From contig NZ_JAAWWP010000007.1 of NCBI RefSeq assembly GCF_012273655.1, positions 124,001 to 188,000 of the forward strand: a DNA stretch of 64,000 nucleotides, in the 5' to 3' direction. Positions 1 to 10,220 of this stretch are shown one piece after another (positions within the stretch are counted from its first letter, which is position 1; the number at the start of each line of letters is the position of its first letter). Made by a program: the position numbers and the translations under genes. Under the pieces are notes generated by a model. That model was given only the letters and a program-made list of their open reading frames with translations. It had not been told where the DNA came from and did not search any database. Source of the DNA: Streptomyces physcomitrii (GTDB taxonomy: Bacteria; Actinomycetota; Actinomycetes; Streptomycetales; Streptomycetaceae).

Positions 1-652
1 CCTCGGCGACCAGCGGGCCGATGACGTCATGGTGCGTATTGGGCCAGGCCGCGGCGAAGCCGGTCAGCCGGCCGCCCGATTCGGCCACCCGGAACTGGTC
101 GGCGAAGGCCGGAAGGCGGGTCAGCAGATGGGTCCGGTCCAGGCCGAAGACCTCGGCGTCCAGCCGCAGGATCGCCGGCAGATCCTCGGCGGTGGCCGGG
201 CGGGTGGCGCGCTCGGGGACCGGGGCGGCCTCCCGGTAGCGGCCCTTCACCGTCTCCACCTCGCCGGTGGCGGTGAAGCCCAGCCGTTCGTACAGGGGCC
301 GGCCGAGCGGGGTGGCGTGCAGGGTGAGGGCGGGCGTGCCCGCCGCGGCGAGGGCGTGCTCCATCAGCCGCCGTCCGAGCCCGCGGCGCTCGTGCCGCTC
401 GGCGACCAGGACCATGCCGATCGCGGCCAGTTCCGGCTTCTCGCCGGGGCCGAACCAGGTGAGGGTGCAGGCGCCGATCAGCCCCTCGCCCTCCGGGTCG
501 TCGATCCCGTAACCGGCCCCCGCGGTGAGCAGGAGCCCCCATTTGTGCTCCTCGCGCGCCCACCCCCGGGACTCCGAGAGATCGGCACAGGCGTAGAGAT
601 CGCGCCGGGTGAGCCGGCGAATGGGCAGAAGGGAGAGCTGAGGTGTCGACAC
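1..652 (-). CDS. GNAT-family N-acetyltransferase (3' end beyond window)
   Basis: This gene reads from a GTG at 652 and runs off the left edge, so the C-terminus is missing. The translation contains an acetyl-CoA binding motif A region (ERHERRGLGRRLMEHAL) followed by LYERLGF, both typical of GNAT acyltransferases. A second stretch after about residue 150 (ATAEDLPAILRLDAEVFG) looks like the start of another GNAT fold, as in tandem-domain members. The acceptor substrate cannot be inferred. It lies 5 bp downstream of the membrane-protein gene ending at 658 and is probably co-transcribed with it. The start is the first in-frame GTG; no strong ribosome-binding site is visible. Confidence 0.8.
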   Translation of the reverse strand, partial: MSTPQLSLLPIRRLTRRDLYACADLSESRGWAREEHKWGLLLTAGAGYGIDDPEGEGLIGACTLTWFGPGEKPELAAIGMVLVAERHERRGLGRRLMEHALAAAGTPALTLHATPLGRPLYERLGFTATGEVETVKGRYREAAPVPERATRPATAEDLPAILRLDAEVFGLDRTHLLTRLPAFADQFRVAESGGRLTGFAAAWPNTHHDVIGPLVAE

Positions 653-657
653 GCAGG

Positions 658-1197
658 TCAGGCTGTCTGACGTACCGCCCCGGCGTCCACCTTTTTGCTC
701 GCCCGCGACCTCTGCTTTCGGCCACGGCGGGTCAGGCCCCAGGGCTTGAGCAGAGACAGCGCTGTCATGAACAGATACGTGGCGAGAGAGACCGAGGGCG
801 GCACGAGCATAGTGCCCGCATCCGAGAGGGTTTCGCCCGCAATCGCCTCTGCCGCGGCTGTGTTGATGCCCGGCCGCAAAGAGAAGATCGTCAGACCTGT
901 GGTGATCAGTGTCAGCCAGAACTTGACCGAGACCCACCGGTGCCGCAGCAGCCCCCAGGACGTACCGAGGGAGAGCACCAGCCCGCTCGCCAGTGTGAGG
1001 AAGGCCACCGGGATCAGCAGCCAGTCCGCGAACATCTTCATCGAGCGGTACGAGGCCTCGGCCGCCTCCGGGGTGGTCGTCGCGGTGATCGCCAGCGCGA
1101 GCAGCCCCAGCGACAGGCCCAGCCAGCTGACCGAGGCGGAGACATGCAGGACGAGGAAGGCCCGGCGTGCGGGACGGCGAAGTTTCACGTGAAACAC
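658..1197 (-). CDS. DUF2269-like integral membrane protein
   Basis: The product is 179 residues with about four hydrophobic segments (AFLVLHVSASVSWLGLSLGL, ADWLLIPVAFLTLASGLVLS, a FWLTLITTGLTIFS region, and SLATYLFMTALSLL). Its length and pattern resemble the DUF2269 group of small bacterial membrane proteins of unknown role. A Lys/Arg-rich C-terminus would face the cytoplasm. The GTG start at 1197 gives the N-terminus VFHVKLRRPARR, and the first five codons are part of a perfect parS site (1182-1195). An ATG 168 bp upstream would add a low-complexity Arg/Gly stretch and is less likely. The GNAT gene follows after 5 bp. Confidence 0.75.
   Translation of the reverse strand: MFHVKLRRPARRAFLVLHVSASVSWLGLSLGLLALAITATTTPEAAEASYRSMKMFADWLLIPVAFLTLASGLVLSLGTSWGLLRHRWVSVKFWLTLITTGLTIFSLRPGINTAAAEAIAGETLSDAGTMLVPPSVSLATYLFMTALSLLKPWGLTRRGRKQRSRASKKVDAGAVRQTA
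1182..1195. promoter_or_regulatory. parS: parS centromere site (perfect 14-bp palindrome)
   Basis: GTTTCACGTGAAAC is the ParB-binding consensus of Streptomyces and a perfect inverted repeat. It overlaps codons 1-5 of the DUF2269-like gene. ParB loading at such sites near oriC organises and segregates chromosomes during sporulation. Confidence 0.92.
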
Positions 1198-1321
1198 CGT
1201 GCCGCCGCCGAGCGGTCCGAGTCGTCTGACAGCGGGAGTAACCGCGCCTACTAGCCTCGGCGTATCCGAGCGGCCCCCCGCGAGTCCGGCGCGAGCCCGG
1301 CCTGATCCGAAGGAAAGGCCT

Positions 1322-1804
1322 CTAGCCCAAGTCCCCGGCGTGCAGCGCGTGGACGCCCTCCACATTGCCGTCCAGGTAGTGCCGCAGCGAGAGCGGCACC
1401 AGGTGCACCGTGGCGATGCCGACGCGGGTGAAGGGCACCCGCACGATCTCGTACTCCCCGCAGGGCTCCTCGACCTCGGGTCCGTGCCGCTGCGAGAGGT
1501 CCATGGACTCCAGGCGGCAGACGAAGAAGTGCTGGACCTTCACCCCGGTCGTGGCGGCGTCCGGGCCGATGTGCTCCACCGTGTCCACGAAACAGGGCAC
1601 CACATGGGAGATCTTGGCGCCGAGTTCCTCGTGCACCTCGCGGTGGAGGGCATCGACGACGGTGGCGTCCTCGGGCTCGACTCCCCCGCCCGGGGTGACC
1701 CAGTACGGATCGACCCCGGGTTTGGTGCGCTTGATCAGGACGAGGTCGGCGCCGTCGAGCAGGACGGCACGGGCGGTGCGCTTGACCACGGGTCGGACGG
1801 TCAT
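1322..1804 (-). CDS. Nudix hydrolase
   Basis: This 160-residue protein contains a Nudix box at about residues 39-62 (GGGVEP ... REVHEELG), the metal-binding loop-helix-loop used to hydrolyse nucleoside diphosphates linked to another moiety. The spacing between the first Glu/Asp and the REVHEE core is slightly longer than the textbook pattern. The C-terminus (VHLVPLSLRHYL) is typical of small stand-alone family members. The substrate is unknown; nucleotide-pool sanitisation is one option. The ATG at 1804 starts MTVRPVVKR. It lies 85 bp downstream of the PLP-lyase gene on the same strand and may be the last gene of that transcript. Confidence 0.85.
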   Translation of the reverse strand: MTVRPVVKRTARAVLLDGADLVLIKRTKPGVDPYWVTPGGGVEPEDATVVDALHREVHEELGAKISHVVPCFVDTVEHIGPDAATTGVKVQHFFVCRLESMDLSQRHGPEVEEPCGEYEIVRVPFTRVGIATVHLVPLSLRHYLDGNVEGVHALHAGDLG

Positions 1805-1889
1805 GGGAGAAATGTGGCCCCGGTACCCGCCGGTGAAACCTCTCGGTTCCGCCCGGACAGGAGTGCCCCGGCGCGGTCTCCGGTGCCGC

Positions 1890-3089
1890 TCACGCCGCCG
1901 TCTCCCGCGCGGTGTCCAGGGCGCGCAGCACGTCGCCGACAAGGTCATCGGTGTTCTCCGCGCCCGCCGAGAAGCGCACGAAGCCCTCGGGTACGGCGTC
2001 CCCGCCCCACCGGCCGCGCCGCTCGGCGGTGGAGCGGACCCCGCCGAAGCTGGTCGCCTCCTCCACCAGGTGCAGCGAGGTGAGGAAGCGCTCGGCGTAC
2101 GCCTTCGAGGGCAGCGTGAAGGAGACCACACAGCCGAAGCGCCGCATCTGCCGGGCGGCGACGGGATACGAGGGGTCCCCGGGCAGCCCGGGGTAGCGCA
2201 GCGCGCTGATCTCGGGCCGGTCCCGCAGCGCCTCGGCGAGGGCGAGCGCGTTGGCGTTCTGCCGCTCTGCGCGCAGCTCGACCGTGGCCAGCGAACGGTG
2301 TGCGAGCCAGGACTCCATCGGTCCCTGCACCGCCCCGACGATCTTGCGCCAGCGCCGCACCGAGGCGGCCAGCGCGGCGTCCCGGCAGACGACATAGCCG
2401 AGCAGTACGTCACCGTGCCCGGTGAGCTGCTTGGTCCCGCTGGCCACCGCGAAGTCGGCGCCGAGCGCGAGGGGGCGCTGCCCGAGCGGGGTGGCCAGGG
2501 TGTTGTCCACGGCGACCAGGGCGCCGCCCGCGTGGGCGGCTTCCGTCAGCCGCCGGATGTCGCAGACGTCGAGGCCGGGGTTGGACGGCGACTCGATCCA
2601 CAGCAGCCGGGCCCCGTCGAGCACCTCCAGCTGGCCGTCGCCGCCGGTGGGCGCGGTCCGTACCTCGATGCCGAAGGAGGTGAGCTGCTCCCGTACCAGC
2701 GGCAGCGCCTGGTAGCCGTCGTCGGGCAGGACGACCGCGTCGCCCGCGCGCAGCTGGGAGAAGAGCACGGCGGAGATCGCGGCCATGCCGGAGGCGAAGA
2801 CCAGGGCCTCGATCCCGTCCTCGCCGGGGGCCTCCAACTCGCCGAGGGCCCGCTCCAGATGGGTCCAGGTCGGGTTCTCGTCGCGGCCGTAGGTGTACGC
2901 GCCGGTGGGCTCGCCCGGCAGGTGGTAGTGGGCGGCGAAGACGGGACCCGGCAGGGTCGGCTCGTGCTTCACGGGGGCGGGCAGCCCGGCCCGCACCGCC
3001 CGGGTGCCCTCGCCCCGGGTCTCCCCCGCCTGCTCCACCGGAACCGCCTGCTCCACCGGCCCCGCCGACTCCGTCCGCTCCTCGCTCAC
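1890..3089 (-). CDS. Cys/Met-metabolism PLP-dependent lyase (cystathionine gamma-lyase type)
   Basis: The product is 399 residues of the gamma-family of PLP enzymes. Visible landmarks are YTYGRDENPT (67-75), FASGMAA (98-104), the cofactor Asp in VAVDNTLATP (D195) and the Schiff-base lysine in ASGTKQLTGHGD (K220). These enzymes cleave or form C-S bonds in cystathionine, cysteine and methionine metabolism; lyase versus synthase cannot be decided by eye. The first 40 residues are a low-complexity extension. The GTG start at 3089 is preceded by AAGGAG and overlaps the phosphatase stop codon by 4 bp (GTGA), so the two genes are translationally coupled. Confidence 0.88.
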   Translation of the reverse strand: MSEERTESAGPVEQAVPVEQAGETRGEGTRAVRAGLPAPVKHEPTLPGPVFAAHYHLPGEPTGAYTYGRDENPTWTHLERALGELEAPGEDGIEALVFASGMAAISAVLFSQLRAGDAVVLPDDGYQALPLVREQLTSFGIEVRTAPTGGDGQLEVLDGARLLWIESPSNPGLDVCDIRRLTEAAHAGGALVAVDNTLATPLGQRPLALGADFAVASGTKQLTGHGDVLLGYVVCRDAALAASVRRWRKIVGAVQGPMESWLAHRSLATVELRAERQNANALALAEALRDRPEISALRYPGLPGDPSYPVAARQMRRFGCVVSFTLPSKAYAERFLTSLHLVEEATSFGGVRSTAERRGRWGGDAVPEGFVRFSAGAENTDDLVGDVLRALDTARETAA

Positions 3090-3574
3090 GACCGCTCCTT
3101 CACCTCTGTGCGTACCGCTTCCAGCAGCCCGTCGACCGCCCGCTCCACCGAGTCGAGGCACTCCTCGAAGTCCTCGATGCCGCCGTAATAAGGGTCCGCC
3201 ACGTCCAGGTCGGCGCCCGCGGCGGGGTCGTAGGAGCGCAGCAGGCGGACCTTCGCGGCGTCCGACGGGTCCGGGGCGAGGGCGCGCAGCTCCCGCAGGT
3301 GGCCGCGGTCGAGGGCGAGCACCAGGTCGAGCCGGGAGAACCACTCGGCCCGGAACTGCCGGGCGAGGTGAGCGCCCGGATATCCGGCGGCCCGGAGGAC
3401 CTCGACCGTGCGCGGGTCGGCGCCGTCGCCCTCGTGCCAGCCGCCGGTGCCGGCGCTGTCGGTCTCGACGAGGGTGTCCAGCCCCTCGTCGGCCAGGCGG
3501 GCGCGGAAGACGATCTCGGCCATCGGGGAGCGGCAGATGTTGCCGGTGCAGACGAAGCAGACGCGGTAGGGCAC
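3086..3574 (-). CDS. ptpA: Low-molecular-weight protein tyrosine phosphatase
   Basis: The 162-residue protein has the P-loop CTGNICRS at residues 9-16 (catalytic C9, R15) near the N-terminus and the general acid in DPYYGG (D127), the complete catalytic set of the LMW-PTP family. In Streptomyces this gene is known as ptpA and affects secondary metabolism when overexpressed; orthology here is inferred from motifs and context. It dephosphorylates phosphotyrosine proteins in the cytoplasm. It is coupled to the PLP-lyase gene by a GTGA overlap and follows the small membrane-protein gene after 6 bp, so the three form one - strand operon. Confidence 0.92.
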   Translation of the reverse strand: MPYRVCFVCTGNICRSPMAEIVFRARLADEGLDTLVETDSAGTGGWHEGDGADPRTVEVLRAAGYPGAHLARQFRAEWFSRLDLVLALDRGHLRELRALAPDPSDAAKVRLLRSYDPAAGADLDVADPYYGGIEDFEECLDSVERAVDGLLEAVRTEVKERS

Positions 3575-3580
3575 GGGCGT

Positions 3581-3958
3581 TCAGTCCTCGTCGGGCAGTA
3601 CGACGTGCAGGGCCCAGGAGACGACCGAGATGATCAGGCCGCCGAGGACCGCGGTCCAGAAGCCCTCCACATGGAAGCTGACGTCGAGCTTCCCGGCGAT
3701 CCAGGAGGTCAGCAGCAGCATCAGGGCGTTGACGACGAGGGTGATCAGCCCGAGCGTGAGGATGAACAGCGGGAAGGTCAGGACCTGCACCACCGGCTTG
3801 ACGAGGAAGTTCACCAGGCCGAAGAGGAGCGCGACCACGATCAGCGTGAGCACCTTGCTGCCGGTGCTGTGCCCGGTGAGGGTGATGTCGCCGAGGACCG
3901 CGACCGCGACGAGCAGGGCTGCCGCGTTGGCCAGCGTCTTGACTACGAAATTCTTCAT
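3581..3958 (-). CDS. Phage-holin-4/Mycoplasma-type small membrane protein
   Basis: This 125-residue protein has four hydrophobic helices with glycine and Asn/Lys turns (GLVNFLVKPVVQVLTFPL, LGLITLVVNALMLLLTSW). That pattern matches the PF04020 'phage holin family 4' proteins common in bacteria, which are not phage genes and have no defined role. The ATG at 3958 (MKNFVVKTLANA) is preferred to the upstream ATG at 4069 because the upstream extension is Pro/Arg-rich and non-membrane. It is the promoter-proximal gene of the operon with ptpA and the PLP lyase. Confidence 0.8.
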   Translation of the reverse strand: MKNFVVKTLANAAALLVAVAVLGDITLTGHSTGSKVLTLIVVALLFGLVNFLVKPVVQVLTFPLFILTLGLITLVVNALMLLLTSWIAGKLDVSFHVEGFWTAVLGGLIISVVSWALHVVLPDED

Positions 3959-4085
3959 GTGTCTGATCGTGGCAGACACGGCCGGAAGACGATCGGGCCG
4001 ACCGCCATCCGAGCAGGCCGGCCCCGCGCCACCGGTTCGGCGCGGGCAGCAGCGGACACCACAGGGCAAGGGGCACAGGGCGGCG

Positions 4086-4403
4086 ATGAAGGCTTTCCGG
4101 CTGGAAGAGCTAGAGGTGGAGCGGGCCGCGAACGACGGCGCCTATCTGCAGTTCCTGCGCGAGCGGAACATGTCGGTCGGCCTCTACGCCCTCGACGCGG
4201 GGCAGAGCGACCCGCAGCGCCCGCACCGGCAGGACGAGGTCTACTTCGTGGTCAGCGGCCGGGCCGCGCTCACCGTCGGCACCGAGACCACCCAGGTCGC
4301 CCGCGGCAGCGTCGTCTACGTACCGGCCGGGGTGCCGCACAAGTTCCACCACATCAGCGAGGACCTGCGGGTGATGGTGGTCTTCTCGCCACCGGAGGCC
4401 TGA
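4086..4403 (+). CDS. Cupin-domain protein
   Basis: The product is 105 residues and is a single cupin barrel. Motif 1 is visible around PHRQDEVYFVVSG and motif 2 around GSVVYVPAGVPHKFHH. Metal-binding candidates are the His and Glu of motif 1 and the His of VPH; the first of the two motif-1 histidines is not present, so metal binding may be altered. Small cupins of this kind include isomerases, dioxygenases and sugar-binding proteins, and the substrate is not inferable. It diverges from the holin-like gene, sharing a 127-bp intergenic region. Confidence 0.82.
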   Translation: MKAFRLEELEVERAANDGAYLQFLRERNMSVGLYALDAGQSDPQRPHRQDEVYFVVSGRAALTVGTETTQVARGSVVYVPAGVPHKFHHISEDLRVMVVFSPPEA

Positions 4404-4656
4404 GCCCTCCGGGCTGGAACGACGAGGAGGGCCTGCCCTGCGAGGCGGGGTGGCCCGGCCGAGGAGGGGCGGGCCCGGCGCCGGAGCGGAACGCGCCTCA
4501 GGGCTGCCCGGCGATCGGGCCCCGGCACCCCTAGGGGGCGGTTCAGGGAGAGGCAAGGGGCCGGGGAGCCCCGCGGCCGTCCGGCGCGTCCTAGCATCGG
4601 AGACACGAAAATGATCCGAGGTGCGCGCGGGAGCGGCCTCGAGAAGGGCGAGGGCC

Positions 4657-4875
4657 ATGGCTGAGCGAGGATTCTTCACGGGACTGCCGTGGTGGGTGAA
4701 GTGGGTCGCGGTGCCGCTCATCGCGCTCCTCGTCTTCGGCGGCCTGATCGGCGGGGTGCTGTCCTTCCTGTTCGGACTGCTGTTCAAGGTGCTGCTGTTC
4801 GTGGCCCTGGTCAGCGCGCTGATCTACGTGGTGCGCAAGGTCTCCCGCTCGGGTTCGCGCGGCGGCGGCTGGTAG
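4657..4875 (+). CDS. Small hydrophobic membrane protein (about 72 aa)
   Basis: The ORF encodes a short amphipathic start (MAERGFFTGLPWWVKW), two transmembrane helices spanning roughly residues 13-57, and a basic/glycine C-terminus. The ATG at 4657 is preceded by a purine-rich GAAGGGCGAGGG. No enzymatic motif is visible. Codon pattern and hydrophobicity support a real gene; the function is unknown. Confidence 0.6.
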   Translation: MAERGFFTGLPWWVKWVAVPLIALLVFGGLIGGVLSFLFGLLFKVLLFVALVSALIYVVRKVSRSGSRGGGW

Positions 4876-5175
4876 CGGCTTCCGGCCAGTCGGGCCTGGC
4901 GGAAGGGGAGTTGGGGAACCCGCGGGCGCCGGGCGCGGGCAGGGGATCGAGGCAGCCCCGGGGCGGAGCGCGCCCGTGGGCGGTCCGGGGGCCCGGCGGT
5001 GACCCATATCAGGCATTCCCTCGGCAGGGGGAAGTTTCGCCGCAGGGGATCGCGGGCCGCCGGCTGGACGTTAAAGTCCAAGACCCCATGAGGGCGGAGC
5101 CCCTGGTCGGCCGAGCCCCTCCCGTGTTCCCCTCTCCGGCACGGCCGGAGCCCCCACGCGCTTCGGGAGTGACCT

Positions 5176-6009
5176 TTGACGAGGACCGACTCCAGCCCCG
5201 CCGGGACCCCGCTCGCCCAGCCCACCGCCCGTACCCTTCCGGCGCCCGCGGCCCAGCCCGGCGCCCCCACCCTCATCGGCTCCGTCCAGCGGGCCATGCG
5301 GCTGCTCGAAACCGCCGCCCGGCACACCGGCGGGGCCCCGGCCAAGCAGCTCGCCCGGGAGGCGGGCCTCGCCCTGCCCACCGCGTACCACCTGCTGCGG
5401 ACCCTGGTGCACGAGGGCTATCTCCGGCGCGAGCAGGGCGTGTTCGTGCTCGGCTCGGCCGCCGAGCGGCTCGGCAGCGGGGCCGCGGCGCAGAGTCGTC
5501 GCGCCAGGATCGGCAAGACACTCGACGACTGCTGCGAACTCCTCGGCGTACCGCTGTACTTCGCGGTCTACCGGCAGGGCGAGATCGAGGTGGTCTCGGT
5601 CGCGGAGCGGCCCGGGTATCGGGCGGTCGAGGAGTGGGCCGACTTCCGGGCGACCGCGCACGCCCACGCGCTCGGGCAGTGCCTGCTCTCGCAGCTGGAT
5701 CCGGACGCCCGCCGGGACCACCTGGACCGCTACCCCGTCCAGGCCCTCACCCCGTACACGGTCCGTGACGAGCGGACGCTGCTCGCGCGACTCGAAAGAG
5801 TGCCGCGCATGCAACCGGTGACGGAACGTCAAGAATATGCGGTGGGGACGGTTTGCGCCGCGATCCCCATCACGGCCGGGGCGACGGCGGCCGCTGTCGC
5901 CCTCTCCCTCCCCGCTCACCAGGCACGACGCCTGGCCGCGGTCTCCTTCCGGCTGGGTACCGAGATCGGCCGCGTGGTGGGCTCGCTCTCGTTCTCTATC
6001 AGCATCTGA
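5176..6009 (+). CDS. ssgR: IclR-family transcriptional regulator of ssgA
   Basis: The 277-residue protein has a winged-helix DNA-binding domain at about residues 35-90 (SVQRAMRLLETAARH ... LPTAYHLLRTLVHEGYL) and a C-terminal IclR effector domain. Its position immediately upstream of an SsgA gene identifies it as SsgR, which in S. coelicolor activates ssgA to control sporulation-specific cell division. The start is a TTG at 5176. The first 30 residues are Ala/Pro-rich and poorly conserved in appearance. The 300-bp upstream gap (4876-5175) should contain its promoter; no clear hexamers were recognised there. Confidence 0.9.
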   Translation: MTRTDSSPAGTPLAQPTARTLPAPAAQPGAPTLIGSVQRAMRLLETAARHTGGAPAKQLAREAGLALPTAYHLLRTLVHEGYLRREQGVFVLGSAAERLGSGAAAQSRRARIGKTLDDCCELLGVPLYFAVYRQGEIEVVSVAERPGYRAVEEWADFRATAHAHALGQCLLSQLDPDARRDHLDRYPVQALTPYTVRDERTLLARLERVPRMQPVTERQEYAVGTVCAAIPITAGATAAAVALSLPAHQARRLAAVSFRLGTEIGRVVGSLSFSISI

Positions 6010-6146
6010 AAACTCACTCCTTGTGATTCGTTGGATACGTAGAGCAAGATTCTCTTCAGTCGGACAGAGTGGGGACATCGGCCGAGCCGGAGTTCCGCGC
6101 CGGTCCGGCGATCGCACACGACGGCACACGAGGCGACGGGGTAGGC

Positions 6147-6584
6147 ATGCGCGAGTCGGTACAGGCAGAGGTCATGATGAGCTTCCTCGTCTCGGAGGAG
6201 CTCTCCTTCCGCATCCCGGTGGAGCTCCGGTACGAGACCGCCGACCCCTATGCCGTACGGCTGACCTTCCACTTGCCCGGTGACGCCCCCGTCACCTGGG
6301 CCTTCGGCAGGGAACTGCTGATCGACGGAGTGGGCGGCCCGTGCGGCGACGGGGACGTGCGGATCGCACCCGCGGATCCCGAGCTGCTCAACGAGGTCCT
6401 GATCAAGCTTCAGGTCGGCAGCGACCAGGCGGTGTTCCGGGCGGGCGTCGCCCCCCTGGTCGCCTTCCTGGACCGTACGGACAAGCTGGTGCCGCTCGGT
6501 CAGGAGCGGGCGCTCGCCGACTTCGAGTCCCACCTCGACGAGGCGCTGGACCGCATCCTCACCGAGGAGCAGAGCGCGGGCTGA
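6147..6584 (+). CDS. ssgA: Sporulation-specific cell division protein SsgA
   Basis: The sequence matches the SsgA family, which is limited to morphologically complex actinomycetes: MSFLVSEELSFRIPVELRYE at the start, then LTFHLPGDAPVTWAFGRELL and VAFLDRTDKLVPLGQE. SsgA marks future septum and branching sites and with SsgB helps position FtsZ in sporogenic hyphae. The chosen ATG at 6147 gives 145 residues; the tandem ATGs at 6174/6177 would give 136/135 residues, close to the S. coelicolor length, and are plausible. The gene lies 137 bp downstream of ssgR, a gap expected to hold the SsgR-controlled promoter. Confidence 0.93.
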   Translation: MRESVQAEVMMSFLVSEELSFRIPVELRYETADPYAVRLTFHLPGDAPVTWAFGRELLIDGVGGPCGDGDVRIAPADPELLNEVLIKLQVGSDQAVFRAGVAPLVAFLDRTDKLVPLGQERALADFESHLDEALDRILTEEQSAG

Positions 6585-6634
6585 GCCGGACCCCCGCCCC
6601 GCTCACCGCCTTGCCGTAACGCTTTTGCCCCTGT

Positions 6635-6657
6635 GCCGCCCGGGCTCCCCGGGCGGC
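6635..6657. terminator. Bidirectional hairpin terminator between ssgA and the YibE/F gene
   Basis: A perfect 10-bp GC stem (GCCGCCCGGG / CCCGGGCGGC) with a 3-nt loop lies between two convergent genes, where a shared terminator is expected. There is no U-tract, as is usual in Streptomyces. Confidence 0.75.
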
Positions 6658-6661
6658 CGCC

Positions 6662-8104
6662 TCAGCGCTTGCGGCGCCGCCCGCGCCCCCCGAGTACCGC
6701 CGCGCGCCCCGGGGCGCTGCTGCCGCCGGGTGCCGCGCCGCCCGCCGCGGGGGAGCCCGGACCGCCGGGACGGTCGGCCGAGACCACCAGGGCGGCCAGC
6801 GCCGTGGTCACCGGCACCGAGGCGACCAGCCCGATCGAGCCGATGAGGGTGCGCACGATCTCCTCGGCGACCAGCTCGCTGGTGGCCACCGTGCCCACGC
6901 TCGACTGCGCGATCGAGAAGAGCAGCAGCAGCGGCAGCGCGGCACCGGCGTAGGCGAGGACGAGGGTGTTGACCACGGAGGCGATGTGGTCGCGGCCGAT
7001 CCGGATGCCGGCGCGGTACAGCTTCCGGCGGCCCATCTCCGGGTCCGCCTGGTGCAGTTCCCAGACCGCCGAGGTCTGGGTGACGGTGACGTCGTCGAGG
7101 ACGCCGAGCGAGCCGATGATGACCCCCGCGAGCAGCAGGCCGCTCATGTCGAGGTCCGGGTAGAGGCCGTGGATCAGGCCGGTGTTGTCGTCGGTGTTGC
7201 CGGTCAGCGCGGCCCAGCCGATGAACAGCGAGCCGAGCAGCCCGATCAGCAGCAGCGAGACCAGGGTGCCGAGCACCGCCACCGAGGTCCGCGCGGTCAG
7301 CCCGTGGCACAGATAGAGCGCCACCAGCATGATCGCGCTCGCCCCGACCACCGCCACCAGCAGGGGATTCGAGCCCTGCAGGATCGCCGGGAGGATGAAC
7401 AGGGTGAGCACCGCGAAGCTGACCGCGAGCGCGATCAGCGCCATCACCCCGCGCAGCCGCCCCACCACGACCACCGCGAGCGCGAAGAGCGCCGCGAGCA
7501 CCCACATCGGCGGCTCGCGGTCGACATCCGTGACGGAGTACTGGAGTTCACGGGGCGCGTCCGGGGCGTAGGCGACGACGACCTTCTGCCCTTCGTGCAA
7601 CTGCCGCGGCGAGTCCGGCTGCACGATCTCGGTGAAGGTGCGCCCGCTGTCCTTGCCGCTGGTGACCTTGACGGTCGCCTTGCCGCAACGGCCCTTCGCC
7701 TGCTGCTGGGCCGAGGCGCCCTCGGCGGTGGAGGTGTCGCCGTTCGGGGTGTCCGCGGAGGGGTTCACCGAGGAGCAGTCGACCTTCTCCAGGCGGGTGA
7801 CCTCGGCGGACTGCGTCTGCCGGTCGAAGCCGACGCCGGTGCGCTTGTGGTCGGGGGTACTCCCCGGCCACAGCACGAGCAGGCCGACGGCGACCGCGGC
7901 GGTGAAGGGGATCAGCACCGCGGCGATCACCCGGCGCAGATGGCGCGAGACCGGGGCGGCGGGCCCGTGGCCGTGGCTGTGGCCGTGCGCGTGCGGGGGG
8001 CCGCCGTGGCCGCCCGGGCCGTCCGCGTCGTCGCCGGGCCCGCCCGGACCCCGCCCGGGCGGCGGTCCGGAGGGCGGATTCGGGGGCTGCTGCGTCGTCG
8101 TCAC
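6662..8104 (-). CDS. YibE/F-family multi-pass membrane protein
   Basis: This 480-residue protein has a disordered Gly/Pro/His N-terminus (including HAHGHSHGHG), one early transmembrane helix, a periplasmic-type domain (about residues 90-200) and then seven or more helices. The C-terminal half holds YibE/F signatures: LLAGVIIGSLGVLDDVTVTQ and GRDHIASVVNTLVLAYAGAALPLLL. The family is broadly conserved and its substrate is unknown. The GTG at 8104 (VTTTQQPPN) is chosen because the upstream in-frame ATG would enter the thiC leader region. It is divergent from thiC. Confidence 0.85.
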   Translation of the reverse strand: MTTTQQPPNPPSGPPPGRGPGGPGDDADGPGGHGGPPHAHGHSHGHGPAAPVSRHLRRVIAAVLIPFTAAVAVGLLVLWPGSTPDHKRTGVGFDRQTQSAEVTRLEKVDCSSVNPSADTPNGDTSTAEGASAQQQAKGRCGKATVKVTSGKDSGRTFTEIVQPDSPRQLHEGQKVVVAYAPDAPRELQYSVTDVDREPPMWVLAALFALAVVVVGRLRGVMALIALAVSFAVLTLFILPAILQGSNPLLVAVVGASAIMLVALYLCHGLTARTSVAVLGTLVSLLLIGLLGSLFIGWAALTGNTDDNTGLIHGLYPDLDMSGLLLAGVIIGSLGVLDDVTVTQTSAVWELHQADPEMGRRKLYRAGIRIGRDHIASVVNTLVLAYAGAALPLLLLFSIAQSSVGTVATSELVAEEIVRTLIGSIGLVASVPVTTALAALVVSADRPGGPGSPAAGGAAPGGSSAPGRAAVLGGRGRRRKR

Positions 8105-8182
8105 CCGCCGATCATCGCAAGAAGCCGGGGGCGCACTGTTCAGCACGCCCGCGGGGGCGTTAGCGTGGAGGCACTTTGCACA

Positions 8183-10097
<1,915 letters not shown>

Positions 10098-10220
10098 GCG
10101 CCGCTGCGGGCCGGTGCCGCCCGCCCCGGTCCTCCCGACAGGCGTTCCTCACCCGGAAGGCCTAGCGTGAGGGGTGTGGGCGGGCGGTGTCCCCCACAGA
10201 CGACAGAGGTGATCTGGCGC

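Noticed and set aside
3581..3958. Prophage holin gene
   Set aside because: The protein belongs to a chromosomal family annotated 'phage holin family 4'; no phage genes are nearby.
10167..10220. Longer start of the Asp23-like gene
   Set aside because: The extension is not similar to the family and lies in the leader region; the ATG at 10221 is better.
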